This document shows positions 1 through 11,700 of a DNA stretch of 64,000 bases, in pieces. Below the pieces are notes generated by a model. The model had not been told where the DNA came from. It saw only the letters and a list, made by a program, of their open reading frames with translations, and did not search any database. The translations under genes and the position numbers were made by a program. This stretch comes from Mantis religiosa (taxonomy: Eukaryota > Arthropoda > Insecta > Mantodea > Mantidae). The stretch's first letter is position 1. The number at the start of each line of letters is the position of its first letter. The stretch lies in assembly GCA_030765055.1 (NCBI GenBank), contig CM060950.1:15087806-15151805 (forward strand), in the 5' to 3' direction.

Positions 1-600
1 AAAATAAAAAACGTGCGTTTTGGTGGTGGGCGGCTGGGGGGGGGGGGGCTTAGGAGTGAAAATTGAAGTATCTGGAGTTTTTGTTAGATTTTCTTCAAAT
101 TTATACTATTTATCTTTGTGATCTATCAAGAATGAAATAATACCATGTTTCAGCTCTCTAGTTGCTATAGTTTCTGAGGAATTTTACAGTTTATATCTAA
201 ATTACAGGCGATTTTGAAAATGTGCCACATAGTGTAATTTTAAAAATTAATGCTTGGGGCATAAGTTTCTGCACCCATTTTAACTTATTAATGACCTGTA
301 CCTGTGTGAAATATTTGTCTTCGCAATATCAATTATACCTGTTTAACAATGTTTATTTTCCTAAGCTTTTTCAGTAAGAACAAAATAACAAAAACACAAC
401 AAATGCAAATGGGTACAGTTAATATGCAGTCGCCCTTACAGGCATGTTTAGAATTTCATAGAGATTAATAGAAAACTGCATCCTGTGGAACATTCTGAAG
501 TTAGGGAAATGTAGAAAATATGGAATCTATGGAATCTGAGGTTAAAATTACGTAATAGCAGCTACGATACAGGTGTAGGGCTATTTAAATAATCATGTAA
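1..600. repeat. Spacer block A, copy 1 (G-run block)
   Basis: Starts with an A-rich stretch, AACGTGCG and a long G run near 36-48, followed by AT-rich sequence. The same order recurs at 14281 and 57415. Here block A joins block B directly near 605; at 14281 more than 4 kb lies between them, so this copy probably carries a large deletion. No open reading frame is convincing. Confidence 0.8.
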
Positions 601-604
601 CGTT

Positions 605-1253
605 TTCCTTCTGTGTATTTATACCTTAATATTTGTATTAAAATGATAGCAAGTAACTGCAATATAAACCAAAAAAGATAACATCTCAGCTTTATAACTT
701 TTAGGGGCTTAAGGCATGAACAGATGATTATTTATTCCTGTTAGGTTGTTCAACTGCCATCTCCGTATTTATGCTTCACAGTTTGACTCGTCTTTGTGAA
801 ATTCAGAATATATTGTCTGAATTTCTTTTAAAGCAAACATAAAATTGTAAATGTTTTGATGAGCAGTATTAAAAGTGCAGCTAAAATTCGTATGAAAACA
901 TTTATATGTGTTGAGATCTGCTTGGATTTAGTGCATATAACATGCTTTCATTCACTTATCAACCAAATAATTACAAATATTTACTTGCTGTTCATGTTCT
1001 GGACTGATAACTAGTTTGCAACCCTTTACACTCATAAATCAACGTTTTTAAAAGCAAGGTGGTAATACCGTTATGTTTATGTGTTAATTTTGCTTATATC
1101 CTTGTACTGATGCTAGTGTGTCTCTGAGCAATGGAACAGTGAAGTTATTATAATCAAATGATAATGCTTTGTACTGTTACCCAATCCAAAAAGAGTATAA
1201 AATGTCTATAGTTTGGGATATTGTAAGTTCAGTTTGGAACGATTAACCTTCAG
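605..1253. repeat. Block B, copy 1
   Basis: Non-coding AT-rich block, recognisable by CTTAATATTTGTATTAAAAT, GATAGCAAGTAACT and a TTTGACTCGTC segment. Close copies are at 19270-19940 and 59318-59955. An older, more diverged relative lies inside the units at 8165-8450, 29105-29400 and 42540-42670. No gene seen. Confidence 0.75.
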
Positions 1254-1545
1254 TTAGTCACGTGGGGCTTAAGTATGGAAAGATAGAGTAAGACTGAAAA
1301 ATTAAATGCCATAGCCGGGATTTGAGCCACGGATCTTCTGCTCTTACCCACTTAGCCAATATGGCCAACATGCCAGCCTAACACCAAATTCTCCCAATAA
1401 TCCCCCCCCCCCCCCGAACGCTACTTGGAGTTCTCATAAACACAGGAGACAACTACCTTAATGGCGATTTACTATGCTGTAGGTACTTTAAGTCCCGGCC
1501 TTTATATTTCGGACCACTATTTGGTACAATTAATGGAAAGTAATT
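1253..1545 (-). repeat. tRNA-like repeat unit (U1)
   Basis: On the minus strand about 70 nt resemble a tRNA: an A-box-like segment (GGCTAAGTGGGTAAGAGC) followed by a B-box-like segment (GTGGCTCAAATCCC). This is the core of a roughly 280-bp repeat that recurs beside every Penelope-like fragment in the window. The C run at 1401-1415 belongs to the spacer of the repeat. It is tRNA-derived repeat DNA rather than a functional tRNA, because the cloverleaf ends do not pair cleanly. Confidence 0.65.
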
Positions 1546-1640
1546 ATTCTTCACACTAGCCGTATATAGGCTGAGGTGTTCGATAGATAGATATTCAAAT
1601 CCCGGCCATGGCATTGAATTTTTCATGTTGACTATATCAT
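1545..1640. repeat. Inverted tail of the tRNA-like repeat
   Basis: The tail of a minus-strand tRNA-like repeat (about 1555-1590) is joined to an opposite-orientation piece starting ATTCAAATCCCGGCC and running through the ATGTTGACT tail. The same chimera is at 22793-22905 and 60945-61050, where it interrupts the endonuclease C-terminus of the Penelope-like fragment. Confidence 0.6.
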
Positions 1641-2330
1641 TACGCGATGTTAATTTTTAAAATAAACATCATTTCCCAAACCATGAAATCTATCGGAGCA
1701 TTTAATTGTTTTAATAATTTAACTTCTGGTTTTATTTCATGGTTAAATGACCAAAAATGATCTGCTATGGCGGATTTATCAGTTTGTTTATATTTAATGT
1801 TACGAAAATGTTCTTTCGTTCTGGTTTCGAAATTACATTTTGTCTTTCCAATATAAACTTTATCACAATAGAAACAATTAAATTGATAAATACCAGATTT
1901 TTTATTATCAGGAATTTTATCTTTTTTAGAGAACTGCAATAAATTTTAATAATATACTTAGTTTGAGGAACCAAGTTATACCAAACTTTTTAATTTTTTT
2001 TTTTTGGAAATGTTTAGTAACCCAAGGATGGTAAGCAATTTTTTTAAAATTATAATCGTCTTTTAGTTTTTAAGGGTAGAAATATCATTACAGTATTTTG
2101 ATCTCTAATTTTTCAATTCCTATGTATAAAGTCTTTCCTAAAACCATTAACTAAAGCAGTATTAGTAATATGTTTATTTTGCTTATTAAATTCGTCTTTA
2201 TTCATTGATATATTTATCAATCTATAAATTAAACCATTGCAAACAGCAACTTCATGAGAAAAAGGGTTAAAATTTTTATTTTTATGTAATTATCGATATG
2301 AGTAGTATTTCTATAAATACCGAAGTTTAA
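1640..2330 (-). pseudogene. Penelope-like element GIY-YIG endonuclease fragment (minus, U1)
   Basis: A 99-codon open frame (1640-1939) encodes a GIY-YIG nuclease module. It contains KSGIYQFNCFYC, then VYIGKT, then RTKEHFRNIK and DHFWSFNHE. The GIY and YIG segments, an arginine helix and a Cys-x2-Cys / His pattern in this order match the C-terminal endonuclease of Penelope-like retroelements. Upstream on the same strand (about 2330-2040) lie decayed pieces of the linker that joins reverse transcriptase to endonuclease in this family. No reverse-transcriptase core is present, so this is a 5'-truncated dead copy. It ends at the inverted tRNA-like tail, and the endonuclease C-terminus found in U2 and U4 is missing here. 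Confidence 0.8.
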
Positions 2331-2509
2331 TGCATTATTATTTCTTATTCTCTTTAGATCTAGAAAAAAAAAAGAAATCCAGTAATTTCAGTCTCTAGTG
2401 TGAATTTTATAGCTATCTTACAAATTTAGTACTTTTAAAGCATCGTTTATGTGTTATCAGGAAAAATAGCTAAAATCAACGTATCTATACAAACACATAA
2501 CATTTTAAG

Positions 2510-2848
2510 GGAATTATTTATCTGTTTTATTGTTTCGAATGTAATAAAGTTTATTTTGGAAAGACGAAGCGTAATTTAGAAACTAGAACGAAAGAAAATT
2601 TTCATGACATTAAGAATAAACAGACTGATAAATCGGCCGTAGCAGATCATTTTTGGTCATTTAACCATGAAATAAATCCAGGAGTTAAATTATTAAAACA
2701 ATTAAATGGTTCGATAGATTTAATGGTTTAGGAAAATATATTTATTTCAAAAATTAAACATGGCGTAATGAATTTTGAGATACCGGCATTTGATTCTGTT
2801 GTTTTAGGTTTGTTTCATTTTCATATGTTGGTAAACCTAAAATAAATA
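2510..2848 (+). pseudogene. Penelope-like element GIY-YIG endonuclease fragment (plus, U1)
   Basis: The plus strand encodes a second GIY-YIG module: IYLFYCFECNKVYFGKTKRN, a TRTKEN helix and DHFWSFNHEINP, then a tail with NFEIP and LGLFHF. One in-frame TAG replaces the Trp of the MVWEN motif, so the frame is broken. It faces away from the minus-strand copy at 1640-1939, giving two endonucleases whose upstream sides meet near 2350-2500. The strand is certain from the motif order. Sister copies are at 23755-24091 and 61945-62277. Confidence 0.8.
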
Positions 2849-2879
2849 TAGTGATATCGAGCGACGGTAACGTTAACAA

Positions 2880-2938
2880 GGAGTTTGTGATTATGTGAAT
2901 GATTTATTCACGAAATTCCGATCCTAGTCACTTTGTAA
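2880..2938 (+). ncRNA. Hammerhead-ribozyme-like motif (degenerate, U1)
   Basis: Just past the endonuclease stop, a GUGAUUA segment (in the position of the hammerhead CUGANGA box) is followed by a perfect 6-bp stem (GTGAAT/ATTCAC), then GAAA, then a short segment ending AUC. The order matches a hammerhead core, but the essential C of CUGANGA is G here and G8 is also changed. Best regarded as a dead relative of the better motif at 60745-60810. Confidence 0.35.
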
Positions 2939-3199
2939 GAAATACGGTCACCATTTCTTATAAGATAAGTGAAGGTTTTTTATGTTACAAATTGCTATAT
3001 TTTATATATTTGTTTGCTTCGGTGTTAATAGCTTCATATTTTACGTATTTATTAATTTCCTAGTATTTCCAAAGAAGGTACTTGCATTTGATATCATGCA
3101 TGATATCAACTTATTTTATGTAAATAAATGAACTGAATAACATTGAGCGTGTGAAAATATACATATATAAAAATGTATATGTTAGTTAATTGATGGAAA

Positions 3200-3645
3200 T
3201 TAATCATTTCCTTACATAGCCGGATATAGCCTAAGGTTTGGATAGATAGAGCCAAAATAAAAAATTTAATACCACGGCCGGAATTTGAAACACGGATCTC
3301 CTGGTTACCGTTCAGTCGCTCTAACCCATTGAGCTCCATGGCCAAATTGTCGTCATGACATTAAATTCTTCATTTGACTGGTATATTTCCCCGGTAAACC
3401 ACTAGGGGCTCTCGTATCCGACATGCACCATTTGTAGCAACTTACCATCGTAAGTACTTGAATCCCAGGCCTTGTCGTTTAACTCTTATTATATATAGGC
3501 TAAGGTTTTTGATAGATGGAGTCAACATGAAAAGTTCAATGCCGTGGACGGGATTTAAACCACGGATCTCCTGGTTTCCGTCCATTGGCTCTAACCCACT
3601 GAGCTACCATGGCACTGAATTATTCATGGTGACTCTATCTATAAA
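3200..3645 (-). repeat. Two tRNA-like repeat units (U1, right side)
   Basis: Two minus-strand tRNA-like cores, near 3270-3345 and 3535-3612, each with an A-box-like and a B-box-like segment. The second is framed by inverted repeats: ATAGATGGAGTCAACATG on the left (from about 3511) and CATGGTGACTCTATCTAT on the right (ending about 3643). The right arm directly abuts the LINE-A fragment. The same pair is at 24530-24945, 39190-39625 and 62690-63145. Confidence 0.65.
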
Positions 3646-3659
3646 ATGTACATGTGCTT

Positions 3660-4085
3660 AGTTTTATTTTAGAGGAACTCGTTTGTAAACAGGACATACC
3701 GGAACAGAGACATAAGAGCCCCTTGTGCCCCTTGTGGTACGGCAGCCTGATTGAACCAAGCCCGACGGGAGTAGCCAAGCACTTAGGCGTACAATTGTCT
3801 AACTTTTAAAAAAATTATGCAGTAGCGGTAGAGAGTCAAAAATGTCGGAACATTCTCCATGCAGTTTATCAATAAGGCTGTTATACCAGCAACGATCAAA
3901 TGTAGGTTCTGCCTACAAAAACAGCGCCAGCAGTGAAGCCCTCTGACATCATCAGCTAAAGTTGAATGTCTTTTCCGAAAGACAAATTGTGAACTTGAAA
4001 CGTCCTCAAGTGCCGAAACTTGTTTTTGGAGCCGAAAAGCATTATGTTAGGCTTTTCACCAGGTTAGTTCTATAGCGCTCCCCTG
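3660..4085 (-). pseudogene. LINE-A reverse transcriptase fragment (U1)
   Basis: Minus-strand remnant of a non-LTR retrotransposon polymerase, the same family and segment as the better-preserved copy at 24960-25395. Pieces matching FRKRHST and the LHGEFS region are still recognisable across several frameshifts and stops. It ends abruptly at the inverted arm of the tRNA-like repeat (about 3645-3665), as in every other unit. Confidence 0.6.
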
Positions 4086-5390
4086 TTGGACGATACCATC
4101 ATACGGAAGTGTACGTAGCTTCGCAACAGGAATTCAATACCAGCGTTAAGGCGTGTCTCACAGAGCATGAGCCCCGATAATTGCACTTACGGAAGCAAAA
4201 CAGCGTTTGTTGCTGATCTTATTTAATTATTTTGTGTGTTGTAGGAATGCGGCCAACATTTCAGAAGAGACTACACTAGACCGTGATATTTAAAACTGGT
4301 TTGATAATAGTGCACTGCAGGCTCGAAAATACAAAATATGTCTTCCTGAGCACTCACATAGGAATGTAAAGCACTCACTCGGGCAATACAAAATCAACAA
4401 TGACGGCAGCACCAGTATCATGACTACAGGAAATAATGGCAGATAGCGCTTTTGATGAAACATTCCTTTGTAATTTTGGAGGGAGTGGCATAACTTTCGC
4501 ATCTAACACTTATGTGGTAGAAAAATTAAATAAGGAGGTAGACTATATATAAATTATACGTGATTAATAAATTATAAGTCAATTCGGCCAAACGAGACTT
4601 CTTGTCGGTTAAACTTCAAACGTAAATTGACATGTACCTTTACTTATATGACTTTCATCACTTGTTCTTGTGTTATCTGTAAAGTTATTGCTCCTCTATC
4701 TACTTCAGGATAATTGGCATAAACGTTTGTGACAATTATTTAATTACAAATTTATTTACATAGGAGCGCACAGTAAGCTTGAACAATTGTGAAACCGTGC
4801 AAGAGTTAGTATGAGACGTCTTTCACATTTCATTCCCCTGACATGGCCAAGAAGTAATGAAAAAGAAATAATGACTTCGCTCTTGAACAAGTATAAATAT
4901 TTGACAACTAAAATCACGAATAAGGCTATTTTAAAAATGTATTTATCTGTACAAAGCGAAATGCTTTAAAAAAATCTGTACTTTAACAACTAAACTTTAG
5001 TTTAGCAAATACAATGTTTTCCTTTTACAATTTAGCAGTATGCAAAGTGTATCCAGATGAATTTGGTTTAAGGGCTGAGTTCGAGAGAATTGCAGATATA
5101 AGTTTCACTGTCTTAAAAACATCTTTAGAAGTTTTGAAATACTTTTAAGATATATATTTTTAAACTTGGTCCATTTAGCGGTAGTGAAATGTTGTGATAT
5201 ACTTGAAGATCTACTCGCCGCTTTACTAACAGAAGTTCAACCTGCACTTCTACCTTGGTATTAAACTGATCATTTTTGCTCTGAGTCTATGCTGTACACA
5301 CACACAATAGAGATAGGATAAACCACACATACCTATATAGCTTTAAAGCCTAATTGGCTTTATTAACAATTTTTCTTCTCCTTTAATATA
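4086..5390. other. Non-coding part of unit U1
   Basis: Begins with a dispersed 90-bp motif (about 4078-4180, CCCCTGTTGGACGATACC to GAGCCCCGATAA) that also ends the other LINE-A fragments. The rest is AT-rich and matches 25500-26700 and 40140-41340 in the other units, and more weakly 38410-38800 and 51700-52110. No gene, RNA or clear mobile-element signal seen. Confidence 0.5.
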
Positions 5391-5810
5391 TTCAAGACAC
5401 ATATTCTGGTATAAAGTTAATATTATAGTAATGCATTAAGTGCCGTGCCATCCCTCCCTGTTTGGTATATGGTAGATCAAGTAAAAGCTTATGAAATTCA
5501 GAAGATATATAGACTATGAAATAAATGTTACCTTTTAAACCAAAAACTGGAACTGAATACAGCAACGTGATATTCAATTTCAATGCAAGTAATTCTTGTA
5601 TTTAGCTGCTAAAGTTTACGGTGTTTAGAGGTTTTATATTACACAATGGACCTCATAATAAGGCGTCAATGAAACTACTCTATTTTCAATTCTCTCAGTA
5701 AGAAATGTGATTTTACAACAACTTGGTATCTTGCATTCACATAATTTCCTCTACAAACTAATCTTAGAAAATTTTATTGCTCTATGTACTTATGAGCTTC
5801 TTGTTTGCAA

Positions 5811-6146
<336 letters not shown>

Positions 6147-6149
6147 AAG

Positions 6150-6717
6150 AATACTTACAGCATATACAATGTTCAACTATTTGAAAATTTTAGATAATAA
6201 CAACGAATATCTTGGAATAGGTTAATCACACATTATTTTATTTCACATAAATGCTGTTCATTAAAAAATCAACAAATTCACCAAATTTTGTGGCATATAT
6301 TTTATGGCATATAAGTATAAAGTGCAATTTAGAATGGACAAAACTTAAAGTAAAATTTAAACATTTTTATATCCACGGTATATGTTTCCTTTGTTATGTA
6401 CATATGTTAATCTTACAGTATTTTAATCAGAGGGGATAGAGCTTACAATAAAATAAAGCACAGCGTTATAATAAGAATGGCAGTGTGGGGTAAGAACTTT
6501 TTTTTTGCAAAATGCGTTAATATTATTATTCTTATTATCATCTTTATCATTGAGAATATTAATATTACAGCCATGCTTTGGGGATCCTGAATGTTCTAAT
6601 GGATAAAACTCCCTGCTATTCACTTTTTTTTTCTTGAATGCCATTCCTGTTCTACTTACTACAGGTAAGTAGATATTAAAGAAAAGTCAAAATTCCCCAA
6701 ATTGTATTTAAAGTATA
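6150..6717. other. Non-coding, with remnant of a hydrophobic reading frame
   Basis: Matches 27115-27755 and 41790-42425. The part near 6500-6580 is a shortened version of a segment that in U2, U3 and at 55650-55845 can be read as an MPFTNxGPF motif followed by an Ile-rich hydrophobic stretch; here it is collapsed by a deletion at a T run. The function is unknown. Confidence 0.4.
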
Positions 6718-7636
6718 AGGTAAGTCAGGGGAAGATGACACACTTCATGGTTATGTCCTTTTTTCATGGAAATAGGAGTGCAGAAAAATATAAAAAGTAT
6801 TTCGAGATACCGCCTGTATATTTGTTACTGGGAAAAACAGTAGTCATTGTCCTTAAATGTGAGGAGATAAATAGGTACAATTAAACTAACTGCAACAAAA
6901 GTTACATCTTACCCCATCATTAGTTGAAGATGGCAGTTAACAAGGGGTAAGATGGAACAACATGGAGGAAGATGCAAAAACACGAAGTTTGAAATTAAAA
7001 AATAGAGTAAACTGAGCATTTGTATTATGACATGTAAGACACTTTATAAAATGTAAACTTAATGTTTGTTAGAGACATGATACAGTGAAGAAAGTGGAGA
7101 ATGAAACTGCAGTCTTGTAACTCTCTGGCGAGGGTTTGATTGAAGCCAAGTATTCAAAGCTTGCTGCCAAAATGTTTTCAATGGTTTGAAGAATGATCGG
7201 TCAAGCCATCATGATCGGTCATATGTAATTTACCAGTATTCTTTAAGAACTTTCAACTTCCCCCAATGCCGGGGGAAGATGCAAGTGAACCTTAATTTTG
7301 ATGTACGCTACCAGCCATATTGGTCCGAGCTACCATGTGCTCACAAAGACGCATATGGCAAAATACAATGGTTACATGAAGGTCAATGCAGTACATCAAG
7401 TGCTAGACCTAGGGGCAACGAAATATTACATTCCTTGTACTTACCAAGTTTAGAGATAGTAGATTCTTTTTTATCACTGGATGAAGCAAGATATAAAATG
7501 GAAGAACACAAGAGCACACTTCCAACTGGATGCCCCTATTCTAGGCTGTTGTAAGTGCTGCTCCCTAGTCTGAGATGAACAAAATATTACGAAACTTCCA
7601 TCTTCCCCCGACTTCCATCTTACCCCTCACTTACCT
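6718..7636. mobile_element. Candidate DNA transposon with GGGGTAAGATG termini (U1)
   Basis: The ends are inverted: AGGTAAGTCAGGGGAAGATG at 6718 and AGGTAAGTGAGGGGTAAGAT read inward on the minus strand from 7636. The motif GGGGTAAGATG or a variant recurs inside in both orientations (near 6905, 6945, 7268 and 7600), a pattern of sub-terminal repeats seen in several DNA transposons. A 122-codon plus frame at 7186-7554 resembles no family I know and is broken in the sister copy at 27756-28569. No target duplication is clear. U3 cannot serve as an empty site because a larger deletion spans it. Confidence 0.45.
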
Positions 7637-9970
7637 ATGTCAACCAGGAAATTTCTGTTAATCACCAAATTTGGTATTTCAAGTTAAAGATGCCATATAA
7701 ATATTTTCAAGAGGAAGCATCTGCTCCAAAGGGAAAGCTTTCCTTGTTTTTAATTCCAATAAGATAGCTCTAATGATCAGGAGCAGCAGGCCGTGTGTTC
7801 AATATATTCACAACTGAATATGCATTAACCAAGCATCAATCGAGACCTGTTTGCAGTTCAAAGTAGCAGGTGAATGTAAATGTTCTGATGAAAGTCAGTA
7901 GATATAATTTCATAGGTAATTTCCTATGCATAGTAAGTACTTGCTGTTGATATCATGGAAGTATAACTCACCAAAATAAAAAAGATAATGGCTTCCCTCA
8001 TTTTTCACAAAGATTGAGGATTATTAAATGGCACTGCCAAATGCTTCTTATCTAAATAGGTATATTTAATAATAATGTGCATGGATAGATGTACATATAT
8101 GAAAAAATTGCATGTCTTTGTTATTTTAGAACTTTGTATTTGCATATTCCTGCCAAATGGTATAATCCTTCTCTGTGTATTTGTACTTTAAGGTTTGAGT
8201 TAATATACTAGCAAGTAAGTTCCATATAATCCAACAAGAGCAATACTTCTGCTTTATAATTTTCAGGGACTTTACATTTATAGAGTTAATTACTTCTGTT
8301 ACCCGGTTTAAATGTCCTCTCTATTTATGTTCCGCAGTTTGAACTCTGAATTGTTTTATGAAAACTACTAGCATAAATTTGTGAAAAAGTCACTATCAAC
8401 AAGAAGCCTAAGTGTTTAACTATCGCCAGTTACAATATGAAATACAGACAGAATGTGAAAAAAAAAACATATATTAGGAGCTTTAAATGAAGAGAAAAGT
8501 AGTACTGCTGCATTATAGCTGCTACCTAGGCATCTGTAATTACCACAGTTTTATGTACACTTTGTGAATAATCACTACTTTTTGCACTGCAAATTCCTAA
8601 GGATTAAAAGTGAACAATCCCTTCTACAGGTTGGATTTGAAAGAATGTTACTTTTTGACTTCTAGGGAAGATGAAATTAGCAAACTAAAATTAAGGTTCT
8701 AAAATTAACTTCTGCATCTTGTATAGGTATAAAATTCAGCTTCGCTGGTTTTGAATTTAATACAATTGTGTTTTAAGAGGCCAGTTCATGGAAATAGATA
8801 TCAATCCTCAGAAAAGGATTTACTGTAAACCACCTGAGAATGGTTGACTATTATCTAAGTGGACTGACCAATAGAGTAACAACAGAAAAAAATGCAATCT
8901 GCTCTACATCATGAATATTTTGCTATGGAAGAGCATCAAACATTTTACAGAAATTTATGATGTGATTAACTACCATAAATGATCATTCAGTCAAATATCG
9001 TTTACAACTTATATTAAAAAAATTGATCTTATATTTGCTGTCAGTTTTAACTCACACTAAACAAAAGTGTAATTGGTTTAGATTCAATAGAATATATTTT
9101 TATTCAAATAAAATAATTTTCAAAGTTTTACAATTTGAATTAAGGTGTTTGTTGGTAATATTGTATGGTTACCAACCACAAGAGGACAAATATTATCAGG
9201 TGCAGATCAATAGTTAGGTATGTAGTTATCACATTTGTAAGGAAACAGCATTTAAAAATAACTGTTATTTAGTTTTTTTATTTTCATGATACACAGTAAT
9301 TTTGAGCTTATATTAGCTTAATTTTTAGCTTATATTTTTAGCTTATATTTCAGTTTTAGAAGAACATATCTAACATGTTGACAATTTTATTTGCTTAAAT
9401 GTAACATTGAATCAACTTATTATATAAAGGAACTAGTTTTTTAATTATCTTGAAGAATTAATTTTGGCATTCGGCTCTCTTGTGTGATATCCCTTTCAAT
9501 CTTACATACACACTTTCTGACTACAAATTGGTTCATTATAATTTCAGATATACTCTCAAATAATAAATAGAAAATTATTGGAGCAGGAAACATTCAGATG
9601 AAGAACAACTTAAACAGCAAAATGCAGCAATTAAGGCGTATATCTTTCAAATTCTTTAAATTTTTAGGACTGAATAATTTTTCTCTTTTTAAAATCATAG
9701 GGAATTGTTTCGGAAGTTCCACAGATGGCAGGATTATATTGGTTTATTGTTTCTAAACTAATGTATATTTTACATAAAAATGACCAATATATGCTCATCT
9801 TTAGAGTATTTACATATCACTCTGTTTAAAGCTTTTGACATGTAAAGCTCTGCAAATCAATTATTTACAAACTGCAAGTAAAATGTAACAAATCTTTGTA
9901 AAAAATTGTAACAAATATTTTCTGAACATTTTATAACGGTTTACTATAGTTAAACCTTAACGAAAGAAGT
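7637..9970. other. Non-coding part of unit U1 (older repeats)
   Basis: Contains a short dispersed repeat at about 7915-7995 (GTAGGTACTT-type core, also near 16005, 24300, 28870, 57560 and 62490) and at 8165-8450 a diverged relative of block B. The rest is AT-rich with only short frames. It matches 28570-30955 in U2; the right two-thirds match 42540-44225 in U3. Confidence 0.5.
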
Positions 9971-9976
9971 TTATAT

Positions 9977-10062
9977 GGAATGTGCCTCTTAATTTTGATG
10001 GTTAACATTCCAGCCTTCACGTCTAGAAGTCTTTTGTTCAGTTCCAGACCACAGATGTTTTT
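9977..10062 (+). repeat. tRNA-derived fragment (U1)
   Basis: On the plus strand a tRNA-like order is visible: an A-box-like region (TTTTGATGGTTAACATTCC) and about 35 nt later a B-box-like segment (GTTCAGTTCCAG). Better-preserved sisters are at 30959-31045 and 44230-44320. It probably represents a SINE head, or a tRNA pseudogene, in the ancestral unit. Confidence 0.5.
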
Positions 10063-10159
10063 AAAGAACATTTATTCCTCAGTTTCCTTTTTGATCTGGA
10101 AAATAAATGATACCACAAATATGTCTGTGATATTAGCATTGCAGTGCTAATATCCAACT

Positions 10160-11700
10160 TAACATATACCAATACAGTTTTGCTCATAAGCACTTTCTCC
10201 AAAGGCAAACACCACTGACATGACTGGAGAGTTAAATGTGACGTATAATAAGGAACAAAACTACAGGATATCAAACATTGTAAAAGTGTATTCTGTAATG
10301 TTGAAATTATTGCTTCCCAGTGCCATAGGAATAAAAAAAATCAGTGTTTATATATATAGCAGTGGACACTGTCATAAATTGTATAGGCTGGGATGGGTAA
10401 AGTGCAAATATTCCTCCCAAAAACTGAGGAAGAGTAATCTTTGAGAATGTGCAAGATTTCCACTTTTCCCAAATATAATATAGTGAGTTAAAATGAACAA
10501 AGTTAGTACAATGATAATAGGCACCCTCAAGAGGCTCTGAATGAATGCTGAAGTTTCTCCATCAAAACTGTACAATTTAAACTTAATACTTTGTAGAAAG
10601 GGAAGAATGGGCATATTGTATCGGCTCCAGTACCAACATTATTTTGTAAGCTGGAACCATCAATGCAATTATGGGGCCATTCATTGTTAAGATATCATAA
10701 ATTTAATATTTCTAGTACCATTTTTTTCAGGACATATCAAGATGTATCAGATTTTGTAAACTCATCATATAAGTGTAGATTGTGATGAATATCAAACAGT
10801 TCTAAAGTGTTGATACTAGTTTGTAAGTTTTCTTCTAAGTAAAGAAGCTTATTTGTTGTTTGATATTTTTGTCTTTACTAAGAAAACTTTGTTGAGTTTT
10901 GAAGGTCAGCTCCAATCTTTTTTTTATCCAGTCATTATAAAGTAGCCTGATCAATTTGTCATAATTTATCATGACTGATTTTTAAGTCTCAACATTATTT
11001 CTTGGTTTATTCGTTAACATTTGTAGAGCACATATTGGAGATTTTTTTTTGTTTGGCTTTTAATTTTACGTCCTCCAACATTAAGTCATATTGGACGGTC
11101 GTGCTGGAGTAATTTGGTAGCTCCTGCTATGTTACACTGAATTTGATTTTACAGAATATCGAGTTAATCTGTATTTGCAGGAAGATCTCTTCACAAATAT
11201 TGGAGATTTGGTGTAGTGTACATCATGCTTAAAGTGTTTAAAGTTTGTTTAGTGCTTCTATATTTCCTGCCTGCCAGTCTCTTAATAGTGGTAACTTTTT
11301 CAATGCCTTTTAATGCCTTGACTAAGACTTAAAATCTGTTCATTTGTTGAATGGTATTTTATAAATCCTGCTTGTTTAGTTGAAATTAGCTAATTATTTT
11401 CTAGAAACCAATTTCATCAGCTGCAAATTTTTTTCCATGAGATTTACTAATGCTGTAAATGCCATTCGACAATAACTTGAAAAACTAACTGCTTGTTTGC
11501 TTAATTTCAAAATAGCTACTATAACAAGTTCTAGGTATTATTATTCCTTTCTTCCATTCATCTGGTTCCTTTGTATTCTATAACAAGTTACAGAGATTTT
11601 GGAGTCTTTAATTTTCCTTTTTATCCTAGATGATTGATGAATCCTGTATGCGTATTATCAGGACATTCAGCATTTTTTATTTGCAGTTATTATTTAGAAT
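10160..11700 (-). pseudogene. LINE-B remnant with RNase H (U1)
   Basis: Minus-strand non-LTR retrotransposon. The RNase H part is clearest at 10372-10690: PILPFLQSIKFKL and FDGETSAFIQSLL correspond to the strand and E-containing helix after the TDGS strand. Upstream are decayed finger-domain pieces of the polymerase (about 11330-11660). The polymerase core that U2 keeps (motifs A to C, about 32280-32810) has been deleted at about 11290. Many stops; not functional. It carries a truncated SINE at 11041-11100. Confidence 0.6.
11041..11100 (-). mobile_element. 5'-truncated SINE tail inside LINE-B (U1)
   Basis: On the minus strand it reads GACTTAATGTTGGAGGACGT followed by an A-rich tail, the 3' end of the SINE seen whole at 60330-60579. 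The same insertion is in U2 (32039-32098) and U3 (45315-45380), so it predates the duplication. Confidence 0.75.

Noticed and set aside
1253..1420. Functional tRNA gene on the minus strand
   Set aside because: A-box-like and B-box-like segments are present, but the acceptor stem does not pair and the core recurs many times with tails, as in tRNA-derived repeats.
1640..1939. A homing endonuclease of the GIY-YIG type from an organelle intron
   Set aside because: The linker motif upstream, the Cys/His pattern and the retroelement context point to a Penelope-like element, and the base environment is nuclear repeat DNA.
6251..6439. Small plus-strand frame as a gene
   Set aside because: Not kept in the other units and without any recognisable feature.
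7186..7554. 122-codon plus frame as a transposase
   Set aside because: Broken in the sister unit at about 28150-28490 and without catalytic motifs I can recognise.
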